From positions 1-55,416 of the forward strand of contig NZ_PHQQ01000033.1 of NCBI RefSeq assembly GCF_002909235.1: a stretch of DNA of 55,416 bases. Reading direction: 5' to 3'. The notes under the pieces were generated by a model, which had not been told where the DNA came from, ran no database searches, and was given only the letters and a program-made list of their open reading frames with translations. The position numbers were made by a program, and so were the translations under genes. Positions 34,135-43,661 of the stretch are shown here, piece after piece. Positions within the stretch are counted from its first letter, which is position 1. Each line of letters opens with the position of its first letter. This DNA comes from Arenibacter catalasegens (lineage in GTDB: Bacteria > Bacteroidota > Bacteroidia > Flavobacteriales > Flavobacteriaceae).

Positions 34135-36537
34135 TTATTCTTCCTTATCAGAGATATTTAATTCGTCTTTGGGGAGAATGTCTATTTGCGGTTCTTTTAA
34201 CACTTGTTTGTTTGCAATGCTTCTTTCAAGGGAAAGCAGTAATGACGGCAAAAGAATAAGGTTGGCCAGCATGGCGAACAATAAGGTTGCAGAAACCAAG
34301 GCGCCTAAGGCTACAGTTCCTCCAAAACTTGAAATTACAAAGACCGAAAAACCAAAGAAAAGGACAATGGAGGTGTAAAACATACTTACTCCGGTTTCCC
34401 TCAAGGCGGCATAGACCGATTTTTTTATTCTCCAATGGTTTGCGATGAGTTCCTGTCTATATTTCGCCAGAAAGTGTATGGTGTCGTCCACTGAAATTCC
34501 AAAGGCAATACTAAATACCAAAATAGTGGAAGGCTTTATGGGGACGCCTACAAATCCCATGACACCTGCCGTTATCACTAAAGGCAATAAGTTTGGGATC
34601 AAGGATATGACAATCATCCTAAAAGACCTAAATAAATAAGCCATAAAGAGCGCAATAAGTCCAATTGCCAAGGCAAGTGACATTATCAGGTTTTTCACCA
34701 AATATTTGGTCCCTTTTAAAAATAGGAGGGCACTACCTGTCATGGTTACCTTGTACCTGTCCGATGGAAATATCTTATCAATATTTTCTTTTAATTTCGC
34801 TTCGATTGCTTCCATGCGAGATGTTTTTACATCCTTCATGTAGGTGGTTATCCGGGCTACTTGTCCAGTGCTATCCACAAAACTTTTGAGAAGATTGCCG
34901 TTATCGGCCGATTTTCTGGCCACATCCATGATAAAAGTGTTCTCTTGGGCGGTGGGGAGTTGGTAATATTTAGGGATACCACTGTAAAATGCCTGTTTGG
35001 AATACTTGACCAGGTCTACAACGGAAACCGGTCTGGAAAGTTCAGGAATCTCATGAATTACTGTTCCTAATTCATCCATTTTCCTTAGGGTGGAAGGTTT
35101 TAAGACCCCTTTGGGTCTTTTCGTGTCCACTACAATCTCCACAGGCATTATTCCGTCGAACTCCTGTTCAAAAAAGCGTATGTCCTGAAAAAACTCTGCC
35201 TTTTTTGGCATATCCTCTATGGGGCTTCCTGAAATATCTATTTGATATATACCTATTATACTGGCGACCAAAAGCACTATGGATACAATATATACCGTAA
35301 TCCTTCTATCCCTTACGATGCTTTCCATCCAACTTACAAAAGTTTCTATCCACTTGGTGTTTAAGTGTTTCAAATGCTTGTGTTTTGGAAGGGGCATGAA
35401 GCTATAGATAATTGGAATTATCAAAAGAGATAGCACAAAAATTCCAATAATATTGATTGAGGCAACAATCCCGAACTCTTTAAGTAATTTACTGTCGGTT
35501 ATTATAAATGTGGCAAAACCTGATGCGGTAGTTACATTAGTCATCAAGGTAGCATTGCCAATTTTCGAGATTACACGCTGTAAGGATAATGCCTGGTTAC
35601 CGTGTTTTTTTACTTCTTGTTGGTATTTGTTTATAAGGAAGATGCAGTTAGGTATGCCAATAACAATTATTAATGGTGGAATAAGGGCAGTAAGAACCGT
35701 AATTTCATACTGCAGTAGTCCCAAAATCCCAAAAGCCCACATAACTCCTATAATCACAACAAACATGGAAATAATGGTTGCCCTAAAGCTTCTAAAAAAG
35801 AAAAAGAAAATCAATGAAGTAACCCCAAGCGCAGCAAGAATAAATTTCCCGATCTCATCGATAATGTTCTGGGAATTCATGGTTCTTATATAGGGCATTC
35901 CTGAAATATGGACATCAAGATCAGTTTCTTTTTCAAAATTCTTGACCAAGGTGGATAGGTCTTCCAATATAAAGTCTTTCCGTACCGAAGTATTTACGAT
36001 GTCCTTGTCCAAATAAATTACACTGCGTATAGTACGAGTTTTTTTATTGTAGATAAGATTGTCGTAAAAGGGGAGTTCATTAAAAAGGTGATTGGTTAAA
36101 CTGTCTACCTCCTTTTTGGTTTTTGGTGCTTGCTTTAAAAAAGGCTGCATAACAAATTCTTGCTTTACAGTATCCTTTATAAGCTCTTGTAGATTATCCG
36201 TAGACAATACGAAATCTACTTCAGGGAAAGCTCCCAATTGTTTGCTTAGCTTGTTCCAGCGATTAAATTTTTCAGGTGTAAACAGTGAGCTGTCCTTGAC
36301 TGCCAGTACGACAACATTTCCTTCCTCTCCAAATTGTTTTAAAAAGGATAGGTATTCCAGATTTACCGGATGGTGATCCGGCAAGAGGTTGGCCTGTGAA
36401 TTTGAAAACCTCATTTTGTCCCATTGCAGGGACATAAAAATGGTCATGATGGCCAGTAAGACTAGAATTAGAATTCTATTTCTAAGTATTATCCTTGCTA
36501 TTTTTGCCCAAAACCCTCGCGTTATCTTTGCAACCAT
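34135..36537 (-). CDS. RND/MMPL-family membrane transporter
   Basis: The 800-residue protein has two halves, each with one membrane helix, a large periplasmic domain and five further helices. The N-terminal helix is near residues 18-40, the first cluster about 230-390 and the second about 610-770. The conserved MMPL/SSD segments are VLTALIPPLIIVIGIPNCIF and PSTILVFSIAFGISVDDTIH, the latter with the charged Asp pair used in proton coupling. Family members export lipids or hydrophobic compounds at the inner membrane, often towards the outer membrane. The substrate is unknown. No fusion protein or TolC partner is adjacent. Confidence 0.88.
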   Translation of the reverse strand: MVAKITRGFWAKIARIILRNRILILVLLAIMTIFMSLQWDKMRFSNSQANLLPDHHPVNLEYLSFLKQFGEEGNVVVLAVKDSSLFTPEKFNRWNKLSKQLGAFPEVDFVLSTDNLQELIKDTVKQEFVMQPFLKQAPKTKKEVDSLTNHLFNELPFYDNLIYNKKTRTIRSVIYLDKDIVNTSVRKDFILEDLSTLVKNFEKETDLDVHISGMPYIRTMNSQNIIDEIGKFILAALGVTSLIFFFFFRSFRATIISMFVVIIGVMWAFGILGLLQYEITVLTALIPPLIIVIGIPNCIFLINKYQQEVKKHGNQALSLQRVISKIGNATLMTNVTTASGFATFIITDSKLLKEFGIVASINIIGIFVLSLLIIPIIYSFMPLPKHKHLKHLNTKWIETFVSWMESIVRDRRITVYIVSIVLLVASIIGIYQIDISGSPIEDMPKKAEFFQDIRFFEQEFDGIMPVEIVVDTKRPKGVLKPSTLRKMDELGTVIHEIPELSRPVSVVDLVKYSKQAFYSGIPKYYQLPTAQENTFIMDVARKSADNGNLLKSFVDSTGQVARITTYMKDVKTSRMEAIEAKLKENIDKIFPSDRYKVTMTGSALLFLKGTKYLVKNLIMSLALAIGLIALFMAYLFRSFRMIVISLIPNLLPLVITAGVMGFVGVPIKPSTILVFSIAFGISVDDTIHFLAKYRQELIANHWRIKKSVYAALRETGVSMFYTSIVLFFGFSVFVISSFGGTVALGALVSATLLFAMLANLILLPSLLLSLERSIANKQVLKEPQIDILPKDELNISDKEE

Positions 36538-36646
36538 CTAGTGAAACGTCTTATTTTATAATGCCATTTTGGGCATGCAATCCGTTATGTACAATTAGCT
36601 GTCCCAATTGTACAGCCGCTTGTTGAATCCTAAAATTATTCGAGCG

Positions 36647-36654
36647 CAAAGGTA
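36647..36654 (-). promoter_or_regulatory. Candidate -7 element TACCTTTG for the MMPL gene
   Basis: TACCTTTG on the minus strand lies 109 bases before the start codon, which would give a long leader. A clear -33 TTG is not seen. Confidence 0.35.
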
Positions 36655-36779
36655 GAGAATGATTGTTATTGTTCCTAGAAAGCTTGAATTAAATACTGGG
36701 TTCAAGGGATCGATTTATTCGGCCTGCGATAGTCGCCGTGAAAATGATATTTTTCAAATTGAAAATATACATAGAAATT

Positions 36780-36807
36780 AAAAGAGCGACCAATTGGTCG
36801 CTCTTTT
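36780..36807. terminator. Perfectly palindromic terminator after frr
   Basis: AAAAGAGCGACCAA/TTGGTCGCTCTTTT is a perfect 14+14 palindrome, 20 bases past the frr stop. The T-run on the minus strand fits termination of pyrH-frr. Confidence 0.88.
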
Positions 36808-36827
36808 AAAATTGTTAGTGATAAGGT

Positions 36828-37382
36828 TTAAACCTTCATGATTTCTGCCTCTTTGGTCTCAAGGAAGGCATCGATCTTTCTTATATATTTGTCTGTAAGT
36901 GTTTGCACATCGCCTTCTGCATTCTTCTGTAAATCTTCTGATACGTCTAGGTTTCTAATCTCTTTGTTGGCTTCTTGCCTTGCGTTACGGACACCAATTT
37001 TGGCATCTTCGGCTTCCGCTTTGGCTTGTTTTACCAAATCTCTCCTGCGTTCTTCCGTTAGTGGAGGCACGTTGATAATTACAAAATCGCCATTGTTCAT
37101 AGGGTTAAATCCAAGATTGGCGTTCATTATAGCTTTTTCAATTTCATGTAACATGTTTTTTTCCCAAGGTTGAACGGACAAAGTTCGAGCATCGGGAGTA
37201 TTTACATTGGCAACTTGGGATAAAGGGGTGGGGGAACCGTAATATTCCACCATTACACTGGATAACATTACTGGACTTGCTTTTCCCGCCCTAATTTTTA
37301 TGAACATTTTTTCCAAGTGGGCTATAGCGCTATCCATTCCTTCCTTGGTGGTGTCCAGTATAAATATAATATCTTCGTTCAT
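36828..37382 (-). CDS. frr: Ribosome recycling factor
   Basis: The 184-residue, all-helical plus beta-domain protein splits post-termination ribosomes together with EF-G. Signature parts are HLEKMFIKIRAGKASPVML, VEYYGSPTPLSQVANVNTPD, NPMNNGDFVIINVPPLTEERR and RNARQEANKEIRNL. Length matches the family (about 185). It lies 43 bases after pyrH on the same strand and is probably cotranscribed. Confidence 0.97.
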   Translation of the reverse strand: MNEDIIFILDTTKEGMDSAIAHLEKMFIKIRAGKASPVMLSSVMVEYYGSPTPLSQVANVNTPDARTLSVQPWEKNMLHEIEKAIMNANLGFNPMNNGDFVIINVPPLTEERRRDLVKQAKAEAEDAKIGVRNARQEANKEIRNLDVSEDLQKNAEGDVQTLTDKYIRKIDAFLETKEAEIMKV

Positions 37383-37425
37383 TTGCTATTTTTTTTAAAT
37401 TGATTTAACACAAATAGTGCCAAAA

Positions 37426-38133
37426 CTATAGATTTACGACCGTTCCTATGTTTTCTCCAGAAACCAATTTCATAAGGTTCCCTTTTTTGTTCATATCAAA
37501 AACTACAATTGGCAATTCGTTCTCTTGACTTAACGTAAAGGCGGTAGTATCCATAACTTTAAGCCCTTTTGTTAAAACATCTTTAAAGGAAATGGTATCG
37601 AACTTTGTGGCTGTTTTGTCTTTTTCAGGATCCGAGGTATAAATTCCGTCTACCCTAGTACCTTTTAAAATTACATCGGCCTCAATTTCTATGGCCCTTA
37701 GAACTGCTGCTGAATCTGTTGTAAAATAGGGATTGCCAGTACCACCACCGAAAATTACTACTCTGCCTTTTTCCAAATGTCGCATAGCGCGTCTTCTTAT
37801 GAAAGGTTCTGCTACCTCATTTATTTTTATAGCAGATTGCAATCTAGTTTGTACACCCTTTAATTCCAAAGCACTTTGAAGTGCCAATCCATTTATAACT
37901 GTGGCCAACATACCCATGTGGTCTGCCTGTACTCTGTCCATTCCATTGCTGGCTCCCGCCAATCCTCTAAAAATATTTCCACCACCAATAACAATAGCTA
38001 CTTCTATGCCCTTGGCTACCACCTCTTTAATCTCCTCGGCGTATTCAGATAGACGTTGACCGTCTATACCATACTGCTTTGTTCCCATTAAGGCTTCTCC
38101 ACTGAGTTTTAAAAGTATTCTTTTGTAATGCAT
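37426..38133 (-). CDS. pyrH: Uridylate kinase
   Basis: The 235-residue amino-acid-kinase-fold enzyme phosphorylates UMP to UDP. Visible motifs are [13 protein letters not shown] (phosphate loop), [11 protein letters not shown], the family segment [15 protein letters not shown], and [21 protein letters not shown] with TDS at the nucleotide site. Bacterial UMP kinases are hexamers with allosteric control by GTP and UTP. Two TATTTTTG-like boxes lie upstream on the minus strand (complement of 38156-38163 and 38166-38173). Confidence 0.97.
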   Translation of the reverse strand: MHYKRILLKLSGEALMGTKQYGIDGQRLSEYAEEIKEVVAKGIEVAIVIGGGNIFRGLAGASNGMDRVQADHMGMLATVINGLALQSALELKGVQTRLQSAIKINEVAEPFIRRRAMRHLEKGRVVIFGGGTGNPYFTTDSAAVLRAIEIEADVILKGTRVDGIYTSDPEKDKTATKFDTISFKDVLTKGLKVMDTTAFTLSQENELPIVVFDMNKKGNLMKLVSGENIGTVVNL

Positions 38134-38377
38134 CTTGATGTTGATTAATTTGAAGCAAAAATAATCAAAAATATTTATGAAGCATCTTGAGGTGATGGAT
38201 TCATGTATCCTTAATTATTTCATAATGGATATGGGAAGGTAGAATTATTTTTATAATCTTGCGTGGAATACTAGAGTTCGACCCATTAATATGGGTAAAG
38301 AGCTATGGGTTGCCATGTAAGGGGTCTTTAAGGCTTTTGGCTTTTTAAGGAATAACAATAGGTAAAATCAATTGAAA

Positions 38378-40270
38378 ATGTCAAATAGATTAAGGTTATT
38401 TAAAAATTTATGGTTTTTTGGGATAGCAATGTTGATGCTACAAGGATGTGGTACTTCCAAGTCATTGGTGGCTGCGAATAAGGCGGGTATTGTTGCTAAA
38501 ATTGATTTGGTCAAGGTGGTGGATGATCAGGTTTTTGTGGAGGTAGATCCTGGCGCTTTTACATCTGAGAACATATCTTTTTATATTCCTAAAACAGTTC
38601 CAGGGACATATAGCGCGGATAATTATGGTAAATATGTAGGTCAGTTCAAGGCACTTGATTACAAGGGGGGAGAATTGCCCTTTGAGAAAATAGATGAGAA
38701 TACTTGGAAAATTAGTAATGCCAGGCAATTGGACAAGGTTGCTTATTGGGTAAATGATACCTATGATACCGAGAGAGAAGTGGAGGATAAGGTATTTTCT
38801 CCTGCAGGGACCAATATTCTGGAAGGAAAGAATTTTATGTTGAACCTTCATGGATTCGTGGGTTATTTTGAAGGTTTGCAGGAATTGCCATATGCTTTGG
38901 AAATTACAGCTCCAAAGGGTATGGAACCAGCTACCTCCTTGACCAAGGGGATTCAAAATGTGAAAACACCTGATACGGATGTTTTTGTTGCAAAGAGGTA
39001 CTTTGAGTTGATAGACAACCCTATCATGTACTCCAAGCCCAGTATGGAGACCTTTCAGGTAAATGATATTTCGGTTACTTTGAGTGTGTATTCTCCAAAT
39101 GGACATTATACGGCGGCAGGTTTAAAAGGTAGTATGGAAAAAATGATGCGGGCCCAAAAGACATTTTTGGGTGATATCAACAGTACTAAAAATTACACTA
39201 TCATCCTTTATCTTTCGGATATGGAGGGCAAGGATGCTACTGGATTTGGAGCTTTGGAGCACCATTCTTCCACGGTGTTGATTATGCCAGAACAAATACC
39301 CAAAGAACGGTTAGAGGAATCAATGATCGACATAGTCTCCCACGAATTTTTTCATATCGTTACACCCTTGACCATTCATTCCAAGGAAATCCAATATTTC
39401 GACTTCAACGACCCCAAAATGTCCATGCATCTGTGGATGTATGAGGGGACTACTGAATATTTTGCCAATCTGTTTCAAATTCAACAGGGGTTGATTTCGG
39501 AGGAGGAGTTTTATAAGCGACTTATGGATAAGGAGGGGAATGCTAATTCCTATGATGATAAGATGTCGTTTACCGTCATGAGCAAAAATATTTTGGAAGA
39601 GCCCTATAAGGGTAATTATGCCAATGTATATGAGAAAGGGGCCTTGATAAATATGGCCTTGGATATTAAGCTTAGGGAATTAAGTGGAGGTGAAAAAGGA
39701 GTTTTGTGGTTAATGAAGGAGCTTTCAAAAAAATATGGGGAATCTACTCCTTTTGAAGATGACAACTTGATCAATGAAATTGAAGCTATGACGTATCCGG
39801 AAATAAGAGATTTCTTTGAGGTTCATGTCATTGGTGAAACCCCCATAAATTATGATGATTATTGGCGAAAAGTAGGACTTGGAAAAGAATCTCAAGAGCA
39901 ATCCACTGGCTATTTTTTAGATGGGGACATACCGTTTATAGATATTGATCCTGCTAATGAGAATGAAGTGTTTATTCGTAAGGGAATTACTCTAAATTCT
40001 TTTTTTAATGGCATTGGAGCCAAAGGTGGAGATATTATTAAAAGTATAGATGGAACCCCCATAACCTTAGAAATAATGAGGGGGATTATAGGTATGAGCT
40101 TTGGTTGGGCACCGGACAGGGAAATAACCATGGTGGTGAAACGAGGGGATGAAGATCTTAGTTTGACAGGTAGAGTAGGGGTGCCAACATTAAAGGCCAT
40201 AAAACTTGTACCCATGGATGGGGCATCTGGGCAACAGATCAAGCTACGGGAAGCTTGGTTGAAAGGATAA
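38378..40270 (+). CDS. M61-family glycyl aminopeptidase-like lipoprotein with PDZ domain
   Basis: The 630-residue protein (ATG 38378; an in-frame TTG is two codons earlier) begins with a lipoprotein signal ending MLQGCGTS. An N-terminal beta domain (about 35-215) precedes the metallopeptidase domain with the zinc motif HEFFH in DIVSHEFFHIVTPL (near residue 325) and the downstream Glu in WMYEGTTEYFANL. A PDZ-like domain (about 505-610) shows NSFFNGIGAKGGDIIKSIDG. It should sit in the periplasm or outer membrane and trim peptides. It is inserted in opposite orientation between tsf and pyrH. Confidence 0.9.
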   Translation: MSNRLRLFKNLWFFGIAMLMLQGCGTSKSLVAANKAGIVAKIDLVKVVDDQVFVEVDPGAFTSENISFYIPKTVPGTYSADNYGKYVGQFKALDYKGGELPFEKIDENTWKISNARQLDKVAYWVNDTYDTEREVEDKVFSPAGTNILEGKNFMLNLHGFVGYFEGLQELPYALEITAPKGMEPATSLTKGIQNVKTPDTDVFVAKRYFELIDNPIMYSKPSMETFQVNDISVTLSVYSPNGHYTAAGLKGSMEKMMRAQKTFLGDINSTKNYTIILYLSDMEGKDATGFGALEHHSSTVLIMPEQIPKERLEESMIDIVSHEFFHIVTPLTIHSKEIQYFDFNDPKMSMHLWMYEGTTEYFANLFQIQQGLISEEEFYKRLMDKEGNANSYDDKMSFTVMSKNILEEPYKGNYANVYEKGALINMALDIKLRELSGGEKGVLWLMKELSKKYGESTPFEDDNLINEIEAMTYPEIRDFFEVHVIGETPINYDDYWRKVGLGKESQEQSTGYFLDGDIPFIDIDPANENEVFIRKGITLNSFFNGIGAKGGDIIKSIDGTPITLEIMRGIIGMSFGWAPDREITMVVKRGDEDLSLTGRVGVPTLKAIKLVPMDGASGQQIKLREAWLKG

Positions 40271-40384
40271 AGGCTTCTTGAAAGGATTGTTTTAGTTGGA
40301 AATCATCGAATCTTTTAAGAAGAAGCAATTTGATTTAAAGAATGTTAGTGGCGGCTATTTTATTTTAAGTGCCAACTTATGGTT

Positions 40385-40418
40385 ACAAAAAACGCCTTTA
40401 CATTGTAAAGGCGTTTTT
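40385..40418. terminator. Bidirectional terminator between M61 gene and tsf
   Basis: AAAAAACGCCTTTACATTGTAAAGGCGTTTTT: a 12-bp-class stem (ACGCCTTTAC/GTAAAGGCGT) with A and T tracts on both sides, between convergent genes. Confidence 0.88.
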
Positions 40419-40439
40419 AATATGCTAATGCTTTTAGTG

Positions 40440-41264
40440 TTATCCTAAAGCGACCCTCTTAAATCCGGTTACTTCCAATTTGGAGTCAACAGATTTTACG
40501 TATTGGGCTACACTTTGTTTGCTGTCCTTGATAAAATCTTGGTTAACCAAAGTATTGTCTTTAAAGAAACGATTTAATTTTCCTTTAGCGATGTTGTCTA
40601 ACATAGCTTCTGGTTTTCCTTCTTGACGCAATTGATCTTTGGCAATTTCGATTTCTTTATCGATGATTGACTGGTCAACACCTGCTTCGTTCAAGGCTAC
40701 TGGGTTCATTGCAGCAGCTTGCATGGCAACATCCTTTGCAGCAACATCTGCACCATCAACAGCGGCAGAAAGTCCTACCAATGTGGCTATTTTGTTTCCT
40801 GCGTGTATATATGAACCAACAAATGGAGCAGAAAGTCTGCTAAATCCACCTATTTCAATTTTTTCACCTATTACACCTGTTTGTTCTGTAAGTTTATCTT
40901 GTACAGACATTCCTTTGTAATCGGCAGACAAGAAAGATTCCTTAGTGTCAAAATTTAAGGCAAGGTCAGCCAATTCGTTGGCCAAAGAAACAAAAGTATC
41001 GTTCTTTGCAACAAAATCGGTTTCACAGTTTAGAGAAATAATAACACCAGAAGTATTGTCTGCATTTACCTTAGCGATTGCAGCCCCTTCAGAAGAATCC
41101 CTATCGGCTCTCTTGGCAGCAACTTTTTGTCCCTTTTTACGTAGGATTTCAATTGCTTTTTCAAAATCCCCTTCAGCTTCAACCAGTGCGTTTTTGCAAT
41201 CCATCATGCCTGCACCAGTTGTTTGTCTTAATTTGTTTACCTCTGCGGCGGTAATTTTAGCCAT
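40440..41264 (-). CDS. tsf: Translation elongation factor Ts
   Basis: The 274-residue protein is the nucleotide exchange factor of EF-Tu. The N-terminal UBA-like domain has VNKLRQTTGAGMMDCKNALV, the family signature. The core has VISLNCETDFVAKNDTFV (with the TDFVAK motif) and the C-terminal half ends ITGFKRVALG-like. Length matches the family. It follows rpsB after a 100-base spacer containing a strong hairpin. Confidence 0.97.
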   Translation of the reverse strand: MAKITAAEVNKLRQTTGAGMMDCKNALVEAEGDFEKAIEILRKKGQKVAAKRADRDSSEGAAIAKVNADNTSGVIISLNCETDFVAKNDTFVSLANELADLALNFDTKESFLSADYKGMSVQDKLTEQTGVIGEKIEIGGFSRLSAPFVGSYIHAGNKIATLVGLSAAVDGADVAAKDVAMQAAAMNPVALNEAGVDQSIIDKEIEIAKDQLRQEGKPEAMLDNIAKGKLNRFFKDNTLVNQDFIKDSKQSVAQYVKSVDSKLEVTGFKRVALG

Positions 41265-41283
41265 TTTATTTTGTTTTAATTAT

Positions 41284-41322
41284 CACCTGGATTAGGACGC
41301 TTATGTAGTCCTAATCCAGGTG
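41284..41322 (-). promoter_or_regulatory. 15-bp perfect hairpin between rpsB and tsf
   Basis: CACCTGGATTAGGAC and GTCCTAATCCAGGTG form a perfect 15-bp stem with a 9-base loop (GCTTATGTA on the plus strand). On the minus strand the hairpin is followed by ATAATTAAAACAAA rather than a T-run, so it is not a normal terminator. It ends 20 bases before the tsf ATG. It could be an attenuator, an RNase processing site or a stability element setting the S2 to EF-Ts ratio. Confidence 0.7.
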
Positions 41323-41364
41323 AATGTTAAATTTATTTACTGTTTTGTTAGAATTAGAAGAGGA

Positions 41365-42498
41365 CTATTCTACGCCTCCTTTAACGCTATCTTGCCATTC
41401 TTGCAATTCATCCCATTTGCCATCGGCAGCCATTTGGGCTTGCTTTGGCCATGATGCAGGGTTTTTAGCGGCATATCTTGGTCCCGATTCAGTAAGAATG
41501 TCTTTAAGGTCATCCTCTGATTTGTCGGCTAGATCAGCAAAAGTGTGAATGCCTGCTTCTTGAAAAATTTCAGCAATTTTTGGACCAATACCTTCTACTT
41601 TGGTAAGGTCATCTACCGCTGTGGCTTTTTTAGGAGCTTTTTCTACTGGAGCTTCTTTTGCCTCAGTTGCTGCTTTTTCTACTGGAGCGGCTTTTTCTGC
41701 TGGAACTTCTTTTTCCTCAGTTGCTACTTTTTCTTCAGAAGTTGCTTTTGCTTTTTTCTCTTTAGGCTTGGCTTCATCTCCACCTTCCTTATCGCTTTGC
41801 TTTTCAGACTTACGTTCTGTTAATCCCTCGGCTATAGCAGCAGTTACAGATGCCATAATGACCTCAATAGATTTGGAAGCATCATCATTGGATGGTACTA
41901 TATAATCGATTGGACGTGGGTCAGAATTTGTATCTACCATAGCAAAAATTGGAATGTTCAATTTTTGTGCTTCTTTTACTGCAATATGCTCGCGCATGGT
42001 ATCCACAATGAACAAAGCAGCTGGTAGACGTGTCATTTCAGAAATAGAACCTAAGTTCTTTTCCAACTTCGCACGCAAACGATCAACTTGTAAACGCTCT
42101 TTCTTGGAAAGTGTGTTAAAAGTCCCGTCTTTCTTCATTCTATCAATAGAAGCCATTTTTTTAACGGCTTTACGAATAGTAACGAAATTGGTCAACATAC
42201 CACCTGGCCATCTTTCTGTGATGTAGGGCATATTAACATTACCTGCTTTTTCAGCAACAATATCCTTTGCTTGTTTTTTGGTAGCTACGAAAAGTATTTT
42301 TCTACCGGAGGCTGCAATTTTCTTAAGGGCCTCATTGGTCTCCTCTAATTTTGCAACTGTTTTGTAAAGATTGATAACGTGAATCCCGTTACGCTCCATG
42401 TAGATGTAAGGAGCCATGTTTGGATTCCATTTTCTGGTAAGGTGACCAAAATGTACACCTGCCTCTAAAAGGTCTTTTACTTCAACTTTGTTTGCCAT
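41365..42498 (-). CDS. rpsB: 30S ribosomal protein S2 with C-terminal helix-hairpin-helix extension
   Basis: Residues 1-228 are a normal S2: GVHFGHLTRKWNPNMAPYIY, ERWPGGMLTNF, FIVDTMREHIAVKEA and the VDTNSDPRPIDYIVPSNDDA segment. Usual S2 is about 230-270 residues, but this one continues to 377. Residues 229-294 are a Lys/Glu/Ala/Pro linker with VEKA-type repeats. Residues 296-377 form a helix-hairpin-helix domain (DDLTKVEGIGPKIAEIFQEA, then TFADLADKSEDDLKDIL) ending in a Trp-containing tail. The reading frame is continuous with one stop. The tail would lie on the 30S surface and might bind nucleic acid. Confidence 0.95.
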   Translation of the reverse strand: MANKVEVKDLLEAGVHFGHLTRKWNPNMAPYIYMERNGIHVINLYKTVAKLEETNEALKKIAASGRKILFVATKKQAKDIVAEKAGNVNMPYITERWPGGMLTNFVTIRKAVKKMASIDRMKKDGTFNTLSKKERLQVDRLRAKLEKNLGSISEMTRLPAALFIVDTMREHIAVKEAQKLNIPIFAMVDTNSDPRPIDYIVPSNDDASKSIEVIMASVTAAIAEGLTERKSEKQSDKEGGDEAKPKEKKAKATSEEKVATEEKEVPAEKAAPVEKAATEAKEAPVEKAPKKATAVDDLTKVEGIGPKIAEIFQEAGIHTFADLADKSEDDLKDILTESGPRYAAKNPASWPKQAQMAADGKWDELQEWQDSVKGGVE

Positions 42499-42604
42499 TT
42501 TTACTTTTTAGTTTACGTTCCTTTGAATTAGCAATACTAAAGTGGTACCCTTTGGGAGCCTTTAATATTTAGATGCTAAACTAATTTATCCAAAATATAA
42601 GTTC

Positions 42605-42672
42605 ATTGGATTTTCTTTAGAGGAAAACCAATGGTTTATATTCAGGATTATTACTTACCCTATGACAAGGGT
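42605..42672 (-). promoter_or_regulatory. Hairpins in the rpsI-rpsB spacer
   Basis: ATTGG(A)TTTTC / GAAAA CCAAT (42605-42632) and ACCCT ATGACA AGGGT (42657-42672) can fold in the 274-base spacer upstream of rpsB. A near -7 match (TATATTTTGG on the minus strand) lies nearby. A leader that regulates rpsB is possible, but I cannot match it to a known class. Confidence 0.3.
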
Positions 42673-42772
42673 TTTCAATGAACAATTAAAAATTATACCG
42701 AAACTTGCAAAATATTCCAGATGATAATCAAGAACACTGCTGAATATCAGTATTTGTTTTGTTAATGCAGTA

Positions 42773-43159
42773 TTAACGTTTGGAGAACTGGAATTTCTTA
42801 CGGGCTTTCTTTTGACCGAATTTCTTACGTTCAACCATTCTTGGATCTCTAGTTAAAAGACCTTCTGGCTTAAGAACCAATCTGTGCTCGGCATCCATTT
42901 CACATAATGCTCTGGATAAAGCCAAACGAACAGCCTCCGCTTGTCCTGTAATACCGCCACCATATACATTAACTTTAACATCAAAGTTTTCTTCGTTGTT
43001 AGTTAAGGCAAATGGCTGATTTACTTTGTACTGTAATGTTGCCGTAGGAAAATAGTTGCTTAAGTCTCTATTGTTAATAGTAATGTTACCTTTTCCTTCA
43101 GTAACATAAACTCGGGCAACTGCAGTTTTTCTTCTACCAATTTTATGAATCATTTCCAT
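42773..43159 (-). CDS. rpsI: 30S ribosomal protein S9
   Basis: The 128-residue protein shows IHKIGRRKTAVARVYV at the start, VNVYGGGITGQAEAVRLALS in the middle and the basic tail RKKFGQKKARKKFQFSKR that reaches the P-site tRNA. Its ATG overlaps the rplM stop as TAATG (43157-43161), which indicates coupled translation. Confidence 0.98.
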   Translation of the reverse strand: MEMIHKIGRRKTAVARVYVTEGKGNITINNRDLSNYFPTATLQYKVNQPFALTNNEENFDVKVNVYGGGITGQAEAVRLALSRALCEMDAEHRLVLKPEGLLTRDPRMVERKKFGQKKARKKFQFSKR

Positions 43160-43614
43160 TACTTAAAATCGTTTAAGTTAATTGCTGTTGGTTTTTGTGC
43201 TTCTTGATTGTGGGTTGTACCAGCATATACCTTAAGATTACGGAAAAGCTCTGCACCCAATTTATTCTTGGGCAACATACCTTTTATCGATTTCTCTACT
43301 ATACGCGCTGGATCTTTAGCCAACATTTCATTAGCCGTTGTAAACCTCTGGCCTCCTGGATAACCGGTATGGCGAACGTAGGTTTTTGAATCCCACTTCT
43401 TTCCGGTCAGGTTGATTTTTTCTGCATTGATAATGACAACATTATCCCCACAATCAACATGTGGTGTAAAATTAGGCTTGCGCTTCCCTCTAAGTAACAA
43501 CGCTACTTTAGAAGCAAGACGGCCCAATGTTTCTCCTTCAGCATCAACTAGTAACCATTGTTTGTCAACGGTCGCCTTATTGGCCGAAATCGTCTTGTAG
43601 CTTAATGTATCCAC
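43159..43614 (-). CDS. rplM: 50S ribosomal protein L13
   Basis: The 151-residue protein has [45 protein letters not shown] and [19 protein letters not shown], all typical of L13. The start is GTG at 43614 ([13 protein letters not shown]), which matches the usual flavobacterial N-terminus; the upstream ATG at 43644 would add ten residues ([10 protein letters not shown]) not expected for the family. It heads the rplM-rpsI pair with a consensus promoter. Confidence 0.95.
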   Translation of the reverse strand: MDTLSYKTISANKATVDKQWLLVDAEGETLGRLASKVALLLRGKRKPNFTPHVDCGDNVVIINAEKINLTGKKWDSKTYVRHTGYPGGQRFTTANEMLAKDPARIVEKSIKGMLPKNKLGAELFRNLKVYAGTTHNQEAQKPTAINLNDFK

Positions 43615-43661
43615 ACTAATATATTTATTGATTAAACACTTCAATCCCGTTTAACGGGCTG

